DNA from: Micromonospora chokoriensis
GTDB taxonomy: Bacteria > Actinomycetota > Actinomycetes > Mycobacteriales > Micromonosporaceae
Assembly (NCBI RefSeq): GCF_900091505.1
Contig: NZ_LT607409.1
Coordinates: 744,001-808,000, forward strand
Direction: 5' to 3'
Length of the DNA stretch: 64,000 bases
This document shows, in pieces, positions 8,988-16,659 of this stretch. The position numbers were made by a program, and so were the translations under genes. The notes beneath the pieces are model-generated. The model worked only from the letters and a program-made list of their open reading frames with translations, ran no database searches and was not told where the DNA came from. How positions within the stretch are numbered: the first letter of the stretch is position 1; each line of letters begins with the position of its first letter.

Positions 8988-10028
8988 TCAGACCGGGCGG
9001 CGGGCCACCAGAACGTCTCGCATGATCGACTGGTCCACCCGGTGCCGCAGCGCCCGGTAGGGCTCGTCGTCCACCACGGTCAGGCCCGCGTCGGCCAGCG
9101 CGGCCGCCGCGTCGTCGCGGCTGGCGACATGGGTGTTCCAGGAAATACCGAGCGCACCGCCGGGGCGCAGCAACCGCGCCCAGACCGGCGCGGCGTCCGC
9201 GAGCAGCGCCAGCGGGTCGCGCGACAAACCCTGATCGGCGGTACGACTGCCGTGCTGTACGCCGTACGGCGCGTCGGCGACGACCAGGTCGACGGTCTCC
9301 AGGCGGAAGAACTCCGCCGACCGGGCGGTGTCGGCGTTCACCACGTCCAGCAACTGCACCTGGCCGGCCTTGTGCTCCTCGCGGGTCGGCGCCAGCTCGA
9401 TCCGCACCCGTCGGCCGACCACCTTGCGCTCGCGGCGCACCGGCCCCGACTCCAGCACCCGGTGCTTGAGCCGCTTCTGCTTCAGCCAGGTGGTGACGAA
9501 CGCCCGGTACGCCTCGACGTCCTTCTGGTCGCGCTCGATCCCGGCGGCGTCGAAGCCGTACATCAGCGCCTGGTTGAGCGTGGTGCCCCGGCCGCAGAGC
9601 GGGTCGAGCACCCGGAACCGCCGGCTGGTCATCTCGGTGGCCCAGTCCGAGGCGAGCAGTGTGACGTTGAGCAGCAGCTTGGTGAACTGCTCGTTGGTCT
9701 TGCCCGGGTACTTCTGGATGGTGAGCAGGTCGTCGTCGTAGCGGTCCAGCCGGCTCCACTCGACCGGACGCAGCAACTCGCCGACGATCTCGAACAGCGC
9801 GTACCCGGCGGAGAGATTGCCCAGGACGGCAAGATCACGCTCGGTCAGCCCGTCGCCGGTGAACGTGACGTAGGACGCGCCACCCACCACCTCGGTGTCC
9901 AGGTCGCCGATGCGACCGTCGAGCGCCGAGCCGCCGAAGATCTCCAGCTCGGCTCGGGTGAGGTCGACGGCGGAGCGGGCGTACACCCGATTGGTGGCGG
10001 GCAGGATCAGCAGGCCGTAGCGCGTCAT
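8988..10028 (-). CDS. TRM11-like SAM-dependent RNA/DNA methyltransferase
   Basis: 346 aa from the ATG at 10028 (MTRYGLLILPATNRVY); a longer frame upstream has no family-like sequence. An N-terminal THUMP-like region precedes a Rossmann methyltransferase domain with motif I LDPLCGRGTT (141-150) and acidic GIERD. The catalytic motif DAPYG (252-256) is a variant of the D/N-P-P-Y/F signature of amino-group methyltransferases. Such proteins (UPF0020/TRM11) methylate guanine N2 in tRNA, but actinobacterial members are poorly studied and some are listed as DNA methylases. The gene is divergent from the zf-HC2 gene and ends before a large hairpin. Confidence 0.75.
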   Translation of the reverse strand: MTRYGLLILPATNRVYARSAVDLTRAELEIFGGSALDGRIGDLDTEVVGGASYVTFTGDGLTERDLAVLGNLSAGYALFEIVGELLRPVEWSRLDRYDDDLLTIQKYPGKTNEQFTKLLLNVTLLASDWATEMTSRRFRVLDPLCGRGTTLNQALMYGFDAAGIERDQKDVEAYRAFVTTWLKQKRLKHRVLESGPVRRERKVVGRRVRIELAPTREEHKAGQVQLLDVVNADTARSAEFFRLETVDLVVADAPYGVQHGSRTADQGLSRDPLALLADAAPVWARLLRPGGALGISWNTHVASRDDAAAALADAGLTVVDDEPYRALRHRVDQSIMRDVLVARRPV

Positions 10029-10100
10029 GGTCCGGCGAGTATTCCACAACGGGTGACGGTCACCGGGAACCGGAGCGGCTGTCGGAGCGACTACCGATAC

Positions 10101-10913
10101 ATGGGGTGTGAGCAGTGGCGGGAGGTCCTGTCCGCGCAGTTGGACGGGGAGGAGACCGCCGCCGAACGGGCGGCGGCGCAGGGGCACCTTGACGGGTGTG
10201 CCGATTGCCGGGCCTGGTTCACGGCGGCGGCTGCGGTGACGCGTCGAGTTCGTACCCGTTTGGTCACCGACGTACCCGACCGGACCGCGGCGATCCTGGC
10301 CGCCACCGCGACGGCCCCGCCGCCCCGGCGGTCGTGGTGGCGGCGCCTGGCCGGGCGTGGCCCCCTGGTCGCCGGGCTACGCGCGGCGCTCGGCCTGCTC
10401 GGCGCGGTGCAGTTGGTACTCGGCCTGGCCCAGGTGGCCCGGGGCGCGACCACCGACCACCTGCACCCCACCGGCCAGCACCTGTGGCACGAGTCGGCCG
10501 CCTGGAACGTGGCGGTCGGCGCCGGCTTCCTCTTCGTGGCGGTACGCCGCACCCCGCCGGCCGGGCTCCTGCCGATGCTCAGCGCGTTCGTCGGCACGCT
10601 GCTGCTGCTCTCGGTCAACGACCTGGCCGTCGGTTCGGTGGGCGGGGAACGACTGGTCAGCCACGGCTTCCTGGTGGTCGGCTACCTGATCACCGTGCTG
10701 CTGTCCCGGCCCGGCCTGCGCCCCGGTGGGCCCGCGCCGCAGCGGCAGCCGACGCCGTCACGCTGGCGGTTCGGCACGGACGAGGTGGAGCGTCCGCTAC
10801 GGGTGGTGCGCCCCGAGTCGTATCCGGCCCAGGCGGCCGACCGGTACGCCGCCCCGGCAGCGCACAGCGGCCGGCACCGCACCGGCCAGGGCGACGAGCG
10901 GCGGGCCGCCTGA
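10101..10913 (+). CDS. zf-HC2 (anti-sigma-like) membrane protein
   Basis: 270 aa. The N-terminus carries the zinc-binding anti-sigma pattern (C3, H29, C33, C36: HLDGCADC). A Trp/Arg-rich stretch (RRSWWRRL) and about four membrane helices follow (roughly 90-190), then a hydrophilic tail rich in Arg and Pro. A conserved-looking TDHLHPTGQHLWHESAAWN loop sits between helices. This family is widespread in actinobacteria and often neighbours sigma factor genes, but none is adjacent here. The ATG at 10101 has only a distant GGAG, so the start is moderately certain. It may sequester a sigma factor encoded elsewhere. Confidence 0.75.
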   Translation: MGCEQWREVLSAQLDGEETAAERAAAQGHLDGCADCRAWFTAAAAVTRRVRTRLVTDVPDRTAAILAATATAPPPRRSWWRRLAGRGPLVAGLRAALGLLGAVQLVLGLAQVARGATTDHLHPTGQHLWHESAAWNVAVGAGFLFVAVRRTPPAGLLPMLSAFVGTLLLLSVNDLAVGSVGGERLVSHGFLVVGYLITVLLSRPGLRPGGPAPQRQPTPSRWRFGTDEVERPLRVVRPESYPAQAADRYAAPAAHSGRHRTGQGDERRAA

Positions 10914-10916
10914 TCG

Positions 10917-11576
10917 TCAGTCCGCCTGTCGTTGGCGCGCGCGGTGGGCGCGCAGGTTGGTCGGGTGCCCGCAGACGCGTACGGAGTGCCAGACACCGCT
11001 GTTGTTGCGTGAGCGGTCGTAGAACGCCACCCGACAGCGGGGGTTCCGGCAGGTCTTGATCCGCCGCCCGACGTCGGCGATCTGCGCCTCGAACAGCCCG
11101 GCGAGGATGAGTGAGATCAGCAGATCGGCCCCGGCCCCGGCCGGGTCGAGGTGGACGGACCCGTCCCGATCGAGTCGGAGTGTGGCCTCGGTGGTGCGGG
11201 ATCCGGCCGGGATCCCATCCGACGCGTCGGCGGATTGCCCGAGGTCCGGCGTGCGGCTCAACCTCTTGTCGATCCCGTCCAGCAACTCCTCGCGGAAGAT
11301 CCGCAGCGCCTGGAGTCCTGCCGGATCGAGCGGGATGTCGGGCGCCGGCCGCCCGGTGGCCGCCGACCACTGCGCGACGGCCAGTCTCGCCCACTCCGTG
11401 GCGCTGCCCGGATCGTCCAGGAGGTCCGGTTGCCGTGGCGTACCGGCCGAGATCGTGTTGAGCAGATCCTGCACGAGCCCGAGGCCGCCCGGGGCCGCGT
11501 CCAGGTCGTACCGCGCGGTGGCGGGCCACGACCCGACCACCACATCCGCCGGGTGGCCGGGGATCGAGGGCACCAT
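10917..11576 (-). CDS. CGNR zinc-finger transcriptional regulator
   Basis: 219 aa. The N-terminal ABATE-type region (to about residue 165) includes TARYDLDAAPGGLGLVQDLLNT. The C-terminus is a CGNR finger: CRNPRCRVAFYDRSRNN, then VRVCGHPTNLRAHRARQR. These proteins are stress-linked transcription factors common in actinomycetes. It starts only four bases after the stop of the MBL hydrolase gene upstream, so the two form an operon, with the hydrolase gene first. It probably regulates that operon, which is an inference from position only. Confidence 0.85.
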   Translation of the reverse strand: MVPSIPGHPADVVVGSWPATARYDLDAAPGGLGLVQDLLNTISAGTPRQPDLLDDPGSATEWARLAVAQWSAATGRPAPDIPLDPAGLQALRIFREELLDGIDKRLSRTPDLGQSADASDGIPAGSRTTEATLRLDRDGSVHLDPAGAGADLLISLILAGLFEAQIADVGRRIKTCRNPRCRVAFYDRSRNNSGVWHSVRVCGHPTNLRAHRARQRQAD

Positions 11577-11580
11577 CAGC

Positions 11581-12429
11581 TCACTTCCCGAGCAGGGCGA
11601 GCGCCCCGTACCACACCGGCCCCGGATTGAGCCAGTCTGGATAGAGTCGCACCATCTCGTCGAAGAACTCGCGAGCGGTCTGCTTCTCGGCCAACAGCCG
11701 CTCCACGTTCAGCAGGTACTGCCGGGTCTGGTCGATGCTGGCGGGGTCGTCGGGGAGGTCCCGGTTCTTGTGGCTGGCGACGACGGCGCGGGGCGCGAGC
11801 GCCTCGACGCGATCGAGGGCGTCGAGCCACTGCCGCAGGCCCCCGTTGACGGTTTCCGAGATGTACTGGTGAACCCCGTTGTAGACGACGTCACCGGCGA
11901 CCACCAGGCCGATCGACGGGACGTGCAGCACTGTGGTCCGGTCGGTGTCGGTGTGCCCGGTCTCGACGGGCTGGATGAGATTGCCCTCCAGCAGGAACCC
12001 TTCGGCCGGCACGGGCACCGCGTCGACCGACGTCTCCGGGATCAGGCCGGGGAAGATCTGGTCGAACAGTTGGCTCCGACCAACCGTGGCCTGCTGGTGC
12101 ATGACCTCGATGGTGCCGGGCGTCGCGTAGATGACGGCACCGGGGAAGCGCTTGACCAGCTCAGCCGCGCCGAACCAGTGGTCGCCGTGCCCGTGGGTGG
12201 CGTAGATGTACGTCAGCCGCCTACCCGACTGGGCGATCCAGTCGCCCACCTCCGCGATCTGCTCGTGGGTGAAGGGTGGGTCCACGAGAAGCGCCTCCTC
12301 GGTCCCGAAGATCAACGTGGACGCGACCGGACTCCAGTGGAGCCGAGACCCATCCGGCATGCGCTGATCACCGGCTCGCATCGGACCGTCTGAGACGAAT
12401 ACCTCGTAGGACAGGGCAGATGTGGACAT
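11581..12429 (-). CDS. MBL-fold metallo-hydrolase
   Basis: 282 aa with the metallo-beta-lactamase signature THGHGDH (H79, H81, D83, H84) and further metal ligands in ETGHTDTDRT and VVAGDVVYNGVHQYI. The ATG at 12429 follows GAGGAGGAGAC. The family hydrolyses thioester, lactone or phosphodiester bonds; substrate is not predictable. The arrangement VDPPFTHEQIAEVGDWI resembles quorum-quenching or SoxH-like subgroups, but this is not decisive. It is co-transcribed with the CGNR regulator, and an A+T-rich inverted repeat lies 55 bases upstream. Confidence 0.85.
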   Translation of the reverse strand: MSTSALSYEVFVSDGPMRAGDQRMPDGSRLHWSPVASTLIFGTEEALLVDPPFTHEQIAEVGDWIAQSGRRLTYIYATHGHGDHWFGAAELVKRFPGAVIYATPGTIEVMHQQATVGRSQLFDQIFPGLIPETSVDAVPVPAEGFLLEGNLIQPVETGHTDTDRTTVLHVPSIGLVVAGDVVYNGVHQYISETVNGGLRQWLDALDRVEALAPRAVVASHKNRDLPDDPASIDQTRQYLLNVERLLAEKQTAREFFDEMVRLYPDWLNPGPVWYGALALLGK

Positions 12430-12484
12430 GTCTCCTCCTCGGCGACGCCACGACGGGTTCGCGGGGTGAGTACCCGTCGCACGA

Positions 12485-12515
12485 TGAAATAACCGTAACC
12501 GCTATGCCTATTTCA
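12485..12515. promoter_or_regulatory. A+T-rich inverted repeat upstream of the MBL-CGNR operon
   Basis: TGAAATA (12485-12491) and TATTTCA (12509-12515) are perfect 7-bp half-sites 17 bases apart, in an A+T-rich island between two leftward genes. This is a good operator candidate for the adjacent TetR or CGNR regulator. The call rests on symmetry and base composition only. Confidence 0.35.
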
Positions 12516-12562
12516 CCGCCGCCATCGGACCGGTGGCCTGCGTCACCGCCCGTCGTCACGCC

Positions 12563-13225
12563 CTAGCCGGGAGGCCCAGCCGGACGCGCCGACAGGGGCG
12601 CGGCGTCGCCGGCCAGGACCTGCGGAACGACCTGTTCGACAATCGTCAACAGGGTCGTGGTGAGCAGCAGATGCACCTGGGGCCGGGTGAGCGCGTCACG
12701 CTGGAGCCACTCCCGGGCGGTGGCCGTCGCCAGCCCGCAGTACGCCCGGACCATCCCCCGCAGCTCCTCGCGGCCCTCGGCCTCGTCGGCGAGCCCGACG
12801 GCGACCAGCATCCGGTCCGCGGCGACCTCCTCGGCCTCGGCGAGCACCCGCTCCACATCGGCGTCGCCGCCCATCCCCCGGGCGGTGACCGCCGCCAACC
12901 ACGAGGTGCTGTGCCGGGACACCACGTCGAGGAACCAGGTGACACTGGCCTCGACCCGGGTCCGGAGATCACCCTTGGGCAGCCGTTCCACCGCCACTTC
13001 CGGAATGGTCACCATCACCCGGACGACCTCCAGGTAGAGGTCCTTCTTCGTGCCGAAGTAGTGGTTGACCAGGCCCCGGGCGACGCCCGCCTCACGGGCG
13101 ACGTCGGTGGTCGACACCTCCGCGTACGGGCGTTCGCCGAACAGCCGGACCGCGCAGGCCAGGATCTGGCCGCGCCGGGCGTCCGGCTCCAACCGGCGGC
13201 GGCGCGGAGCCGTCTCGACACTCAT
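12563..13225 (-). CDS. TetR-family transcriptional regulator
   Basis: 220 aa. The N-terminal helix-turn-helix (about 17-65) is textbook TetR: RRGQILACAVRLFGERPYAE, then STTDVAREAGVARGLVNHYF and GTKKDLYLEVV. The remaining helical ligand domain is not diagnostic. The ATG at 13225 is preceded by TAGGGT seven bases away, so the mRNA is probably leaderless. It lies upstream of the MBL-CGNR operon in the same direction and about 1 kb from the fatty-acid operon; either could be its target. Confidence 0.9.
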   Translation of the reverse strand: MSVETAPRRRRLEPDARRGQILACAVRLFGERPYAEVSTTDVAREAGVARGLVNHYFGTKKDLYLEVVRVMVTIPEVAVERLPKGDLRTRVEASVTWFLDVVSRHSTSWLAAVTARGMGGDADVERVLAEAEEVAADRMLVAVGLADEAEGREELRGMVRAYCGLATATAREWLQRDALTRPQVHLLLTTTLLTIVEQVVPQVLAGDAAPLSARPAGPPG

Positions 13226-13295
13226 CTGCCCGACCCTATCGGCAGCTCACCGCGTCGCCCTCGTCGTCGCGCGCCGACGTACCGTGATCACCTGC

Positions 13296-13553
13296 TCACC
13301 GGGTGCCCCGGCGACGTCGCACCACGTGCCGTCCCAGGTGGCGCAGATTGGACGCCTCGGAGTAGAGCGCCGCGTTGATCGCACCGACGGCGACGCCGGG
13401 CGCCTGCTGCACCCGGTCGACGTCCTGGACCACCCGACCGATCAATGTCAGTCGACAACGGAGGTCGAGCAACTCCCTGCGCGCACCGCGCAGCGCTGCC
13501 TCCAATCCCCCGACCCGCTCCCGCAACCACGCCAACTCCGTCGCCTGGTCCAT
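13296..13553 (-). CDS. Small hypothetical protein with N-terminal coiled coil
   Basis: 85 aa from ATG 13553, with GGAGAGGGG about seven bases upstream. The first half is a heptad-rich helix (ELAWLRERVGGLEAALRGAR, then RELLDLRCRL); the end is basic (HLGRHVVRRRRG). I do not recognise a family. It could be a small nucleic-acid-binding or regulatory protein. Codon use fits its neighbours. Confidence 0.5.
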   Translation of the reverse strand: MDQATELAWLRERVGGLEAALRGARRELLDLRCRLTLIGRVVQDVDRVQQAPGVAVGAINAALYSEASNLRHLGRHVVRRRRGTR

Positions 13554-13677
13554 CAGCACCCCTCTCCGACCACGCCCACGCCGCCCAGCAAAAGACGCAG
13601 TGACATGCTCTGACCACACTCAGCTACTTTTGCTTTCCTGTCAACCCTTTTGGGGACCCCCGATCGGGGACCCCTGA

Positions 13678-13704
13678 TTGGAGACGGGCTAACGTGCCTA
13701 GGTT
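13678..13704 (+). promoter_or_regulatory. Leaderless promoter of the AlpA-like HTH gene
   Basis: TTGGAG (13678-13683) and TAGGTT (13699-13704) are 15 bases apart, and the -10 ends six bases before the GTG at 13711, which would place the transcription start at the start codon. Just upstream (13654-13675) is a near-repeat of GGGGACCCCCGAT / GGGGACCCCTGAT containing the palindrome CCCCGATCGGGG, a possible operator. Confidence 0.5.
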
Positions 13705-13710
13705 CGAGAT

Positions 13711-13929
13711 GTGGCAGACAGCGGGCCGGGTGAGTTGATGGGGCCGTACGAGATCGGCCAGCGACTCAACGTCTCCCGGAGTCGGTTCCAGCAGATCGCC
13801 ATGCGGCCGAGCTTCCCGAAGCCATACCAGGAACTACGCGGCATGAAGGTGTGGCTGCGCGCTGATGTCGAAGCGTGGATCGCCGAGCACCGCCCGCCGC
13901 GCCCGACGGATGGCGACGAAGCCGAGTAA
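13711..13929 (+). CDS. AlpA/excisionase-type helix-turn-helix protein
   Basis: 72 aa. YEIGQRLNVSRSRFQQIAMR is a MerR-like/AlpA helix-turn-helix, followed by FPKPYQELRGMKVWLRADVEAWI, where the wing and the WxxxDVxxWI ending are typical of excisionase-type DNA binders. GTG 13711 is favoured because a -10 box lies exactly six bases upstream; an internal ATG at 13738 would give 63 aa. Such genes usually sit on integrated elements, but no integrase is near, so it is either an orphan or a domesticated regulator. Confidence 0.75.
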   Translation: MADSGPGELMGPYEIGQRLNVSRSRFQQIAMRPSFPKPYQELRGMKVWLRADVEAWIAEHRPPRPTDGDEAE

Positions 13930-14242
13930 GACCCTTCGCGCACGTAGCCCAGCGGCCGCACTGCCCCTGCCAGCGGCGCCAGGCCACCGGATCACCGCCA
14001 CTGGCTGGCATTTGCACGAAGGCGGCATCGCCGAACTCGAACTCCGCCTGCGCCCACACCACCTCTCACACCTTGATCGACTCGAGTTTGCCGAAGACGG
14101 GGCATCCAGGTCGGGCGCATGGCCCGACTTCAAGGAAACGGAGTCGATCAAGCCGGGCTTTTCTCATCACTTGATCTTGAGGTGGTGGCCGGTGGTGGCC
14201 GGAGGCGGACGGAGGTGGACGGGCCACCCCACGGCTTATTGA
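13910..14242 (+). CDS. Doubtful hypothetical ORF after the HTH gene
   Basis: An open frame of 110 codons starts inside the end of the HTH gene (20-base overlap). It contains a protein-like stretch (GHRITATGWHLHEGGIAELE and following). Third-position G+C is lower than in neighbours and no ribosome-binding site is evident. A large inverted repeat lies inside it. It could be a real small gene, a decayed fragment of an element, or noncoding. Apart from it, 13,930-14,274 holds no gene I can support. Confidence 0.25.
   Translation: MATKPSKTLRARSPAAALPLPAAPGHRITATGWHLHEGGIAELELRLRPHHLSHLDRLEFAEDGASRSGAWPDFKETESIKPGFSHHLILRWWPVVAGGGRRWTGHPTAY
14072..14152. repeat. Nested inverted repeat upstream of the acyl-CoA dehydrogenase gene
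   Basis: Outer arms CTTGATCGACTC (14072-14083) and GAGTCGATCAAG (14141-14152) are perfect 12-bp complements. Inside the loop a second perfect stem, GTCGGGC (14110-14116) / GCCCGAC (14122-14128), has a five-base loop. The nested fold suggests a structured RNA, a terminator for the HTH gene, or a mobile palindromic element. Confidence 0.5.
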
Positions 14243-14274
14243 CATGCTGCCAACAGGGCGCGAGGGTGGTGCTC

Positions 14275-15441
14275 ATGCCGACGCCCCCACTCGACGGTCC
14301 ACCCTCGCCCTGGCGGCAGCCGGAGCACGACGACCTCGCCGACCTGGCCCGCACCTTCTTCACCAAGGAGGTCCTGCCACACCACGAACGCCTGCAGACG
14401 CAGGGCCACCCGGACCGCGAGCACTACCGGCGCGCCGGTGAGCTGGGGTTGCTCGGCCTGTCCGTCCCGGAGGAGTACGGCGGCGGGGGCGGCGGGTTCA
14501 CCCACGAGGCCGTGATGCTGCACGAGCAGGCGTACACCGGGGAGAGCAGCCTCGGGCTGGCCGTGCACAGTGGAATCGTCACCGGTTACCTGGCGGCGTA
14601 CGGCAGCGAGGAGCAGAAGCGGCGCTGGCTGCCCGGCCTGTGCAGCGGTGAGCTGGTCGGCGCGATTGCGATGACCGAGCCGGACGGCGGCTCCGACCTT
14701 CAGGCGATGCGTACCCGGGCGGTCCGCGACGGCGACGACTACCTGGTCACCGGCGCGAAGACGTTCATCACCAACGGCGGCCTGGCCGATCTGATCATCG
14801 TGGCCGTGAAGACCGACCCGGAGCAGCGGGCGGCCGGTGTCTCGCTGCTCGTCTGCGAGGTGGGCGGTGACCCGGAGGGGTTCCGCCGGGGGCGGTTGCT
14901 GTCGAAGATCGGGCTGCACGCCAACGACACGGCCGAGTTGTTCTTCGACGGGTTCCGGGTGCCGGCGGCCAACCTGCTCGGCGGCGTCGAGGGAATGGGC
15001 TTCGTCCAGCTCATGCAGCAACTCCCGCAGGAGCGGCTGGTCATCGGTGTCGGCGCGGTCGCGGCGATGGAGCGGGCGGTAGCGCTCACCGTCGCGTACG
15101 CGAAGGAGCGCACCGCCTTCGGCAAACCGCTGATGGGCCACCAGAACACCCGGATGGTGCTCGCGGAGTGCGCCACCCGTACCCGGGTCAGCCGGGTCTT
15201 CCTGGACGACTGCATCGTCCGGCACAGCCGCGGCGACCTGGACGTGGCGACCGCCGCGATGGCGAAGTCGTGGCTCACCGAAGGGCAGTGCGAGGTCATC
15301 GACAGGTGCCTGCAGATCTTCGGTGGCTACGGCTACACGACCGAATATCCGATCGCCCGGATGTACGCCGACGCCCGGGTGCAGAAGATCTACGGCGGCA
15401 CCAACGAGATCATGAAGGAGTTGATCGCCCGTGGCCTCTGA
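14275..15441 (+). CDS. Acyl-CoA dehydrogenase, LCAD-like
   Basis: 388 aa from ATG 14275, preceded by GAGGGTGG. Family marks are [16 protein letters not shown] (FAD/substrate region), [18 protein letters not shown], the long C-terminal helical domain and the end [16 protein letters not shown]. Like vertebrate long-chain acyl-CoA dehydrogenase, the usual C-terminal catalytic Glu is Gly (YGGT). The probable base is the Glu in QLPQERLVI, the LCAD/isovaleryl-type position. It catalyses FAD-dependent alpha,beta-dehydrogenation of long or branched acyl-CoA. First gene of a four-gene operon; its end overlaps the thiolase start. Confidence 0.93.
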   Translation: MPTPPLDGPPSPWRQPEHDDLADLARTFFTKEVLPHHERLQTQGHPDREHYRRAGELGLLGLSVPEEYGGGGGGFTHEAVMLHEQAYTGESSLGLAVHSGIVTGYLAAYGSEEQKRRWLPGLCSGELVGAIAMTEPDGGSDLQAMRTRAVRDGDDYLVTGAKTFITNGGLADLIIVAVKTDPEQRAAGVSLLVCEVGGDPEGFRRGRLLSKIGLHANDTAELFFDGFRVPAANLLGGVEGMGFVQLMQQLPQERLVIGVGAVAAMERAVALTVAYAKERTAFGKPLMGHQNTRMVLAECATRTRVSRVFLDDCIVRHSRGDLDVATAAMAKSWLTEGQCEVIDRCLQIFGGYGYTTEYPIARMYADARVQKIYGGTNEIMKELIARGL

Positions 15442-16645
15442 GGCGTACGTCTATGACGCGGTCCGCACCCCGCGCGGACGCGGCCGGGACACCGGCGCGC
15501 TGCACGGGGTCAAGCCCATCTCGCTGGTGGTCGGCCTGATCGACGCGTTGCGCGAGCGCAACCCCGGCCTGGACGTGGGCCGGTTGGAGGATCTTCTCCT
15601 CGGCATCGTCACACCGGTGGGCGAGCAGGGCGGTGACCTGGCGCGGGCCGCCGCGCTGCTGGCGGGTCTGCCCGACGAGGTGGGCGGGGTGCAGCTCAAC
15701 CGGTTCTGCGCCTCCGGGTTGGAGGCGGTCAACTCCGCCGCCGCGCGGATCCGCTCGGGCTGGGAGCACCTGCTGCTGGCCGGCGGGGTGGAGTCGATGT
15801 CCCGGGTGCCGATGGGCTCCGACGGCGCGGCCTGGGCGACCGACCCGCAGACCGCGCTTGCCACGTCGTTCGTGCCGCAGGGCGTCAGCGCCGACCTGAT
15901 CGCGACCCTTGAGGGTTTCACCCGCGACGACGTGGACGGTTACGCGGTGCGGTCGCAGGAACGGGCCGCCAAGGCGTGGGCCGGCGGGCACTTCGCGCGT
16001 TCGGTGGTGCCGGTCCGCGACGCCAACGGGTTGGACATCCTCACCGTCGACGAACACCCGCGCCCGGAGACGACGCGGGAGTCGTTGGCCCGGCTCACCC
16101 CGTCCTTCGCCACGATCGGTGAGGCGGCCGGTTTCGACGCTGTCGCCTTGCAGAAGTTCCACTGGTTGGAGGCGATCGAGCACGTCCACCACGCGGGCAA
16201 CTCGTCCGGCATCGTGGACGGTGCGGCGCTGGTGCTGATCGGCTCCGAACAGGTCGGCCGCGACCTCGGTCTCACCCCACGCGCCCGGATCGTCGGCGCG
16301 GCGGTCACCGGCGCGGACCCGACGCTGATGTTGACCGGTCCGATCCCGGCCACCCACAAGGCGCTCGCCGCCGCCGGGTTGACACTCGACGACATCGACC
16401 TGTTCGAGATCAACGAGGCGTTCGCCGCGGTGGTGCTCAAGTACGTCCGTGACCTGGGCCTCGACCCGGACCGGGTGAACGTCAACGGCGGCGCGATCGC
16501 CCTTGGCCACCCGCTCGGCGCGACCGGAGCCATGCTGCTCGGCACCGCGTTGGACGAGTTGGAACGCCGCGACCTGCGCCGCGCCGTGGTGACCCTCTGC
16601 ATCGGCGGCGGCATGGGCGTCGCCACCGTTCTCGAGCGCTGCTGA
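15431..16645 (+). CDS. Acetyl-CoA C-acyltransferase (thiolase)
   Basis: 404 aa. The nucleophile is C93 in [11 protein letters not shown], the second catalytic pair is H360 ([11 protein letters not shown]) and C390 (TLCIGGGMG), and NEAFAAV is present. The GTG start at 15431 overlaps the dehydrogenase gene by eleven bases. It cleaves 3-ketoacyl-CoA to acetyl-CoA and a shortened acyl-CoA, the last step of beta-oxidation, and would form a complex with the FadJ-type protein encoded 14 bases downstream. Confidence 0.95.
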   Translation: MASEAYVYDAVRTPRGRGRDTGALHGVKPISLVVGLIDALRERNPGLDVGRLEDLLLGIVTPVGEQGGDLARAAALLAGLPDEVGGVQLNRFCASGLEAVNSAAARIRSGWEHLLLAGGVESMSRVPMGSDGAAWATDPQTALATSFVPQGVSADLIATLEGFTRDDVDGYAVRSQERAAKAWAGGHFARSVVPVRDANGLDILTVDEHPRPETTRESLARLTPSFATIGEAAGFDAVALQKFHWLEAIEHVHHAGNSSGIVDGAALVLIGSEQVGRDLGLTPRARIVGAAVTGADPTLMLTGPIPATHKALAAAGLTLDDIDLFEINEAFAAVVLKYVRDLGLDPDRVNVNGGAIALGHPLGATGAMLLGTALDELERRDLRRAVVTLCIGGGMGVATVLERC

Positions 16646-16659
16646 CCCGGAGGACGACA

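Noticed and set aside
14239..14244. TTGACA as a -35 box for the acyl-CoA dehydrogenase gene
   Set aside because: No acceptable -10 element follows at 16-18 bases before the ribosome-binding site.
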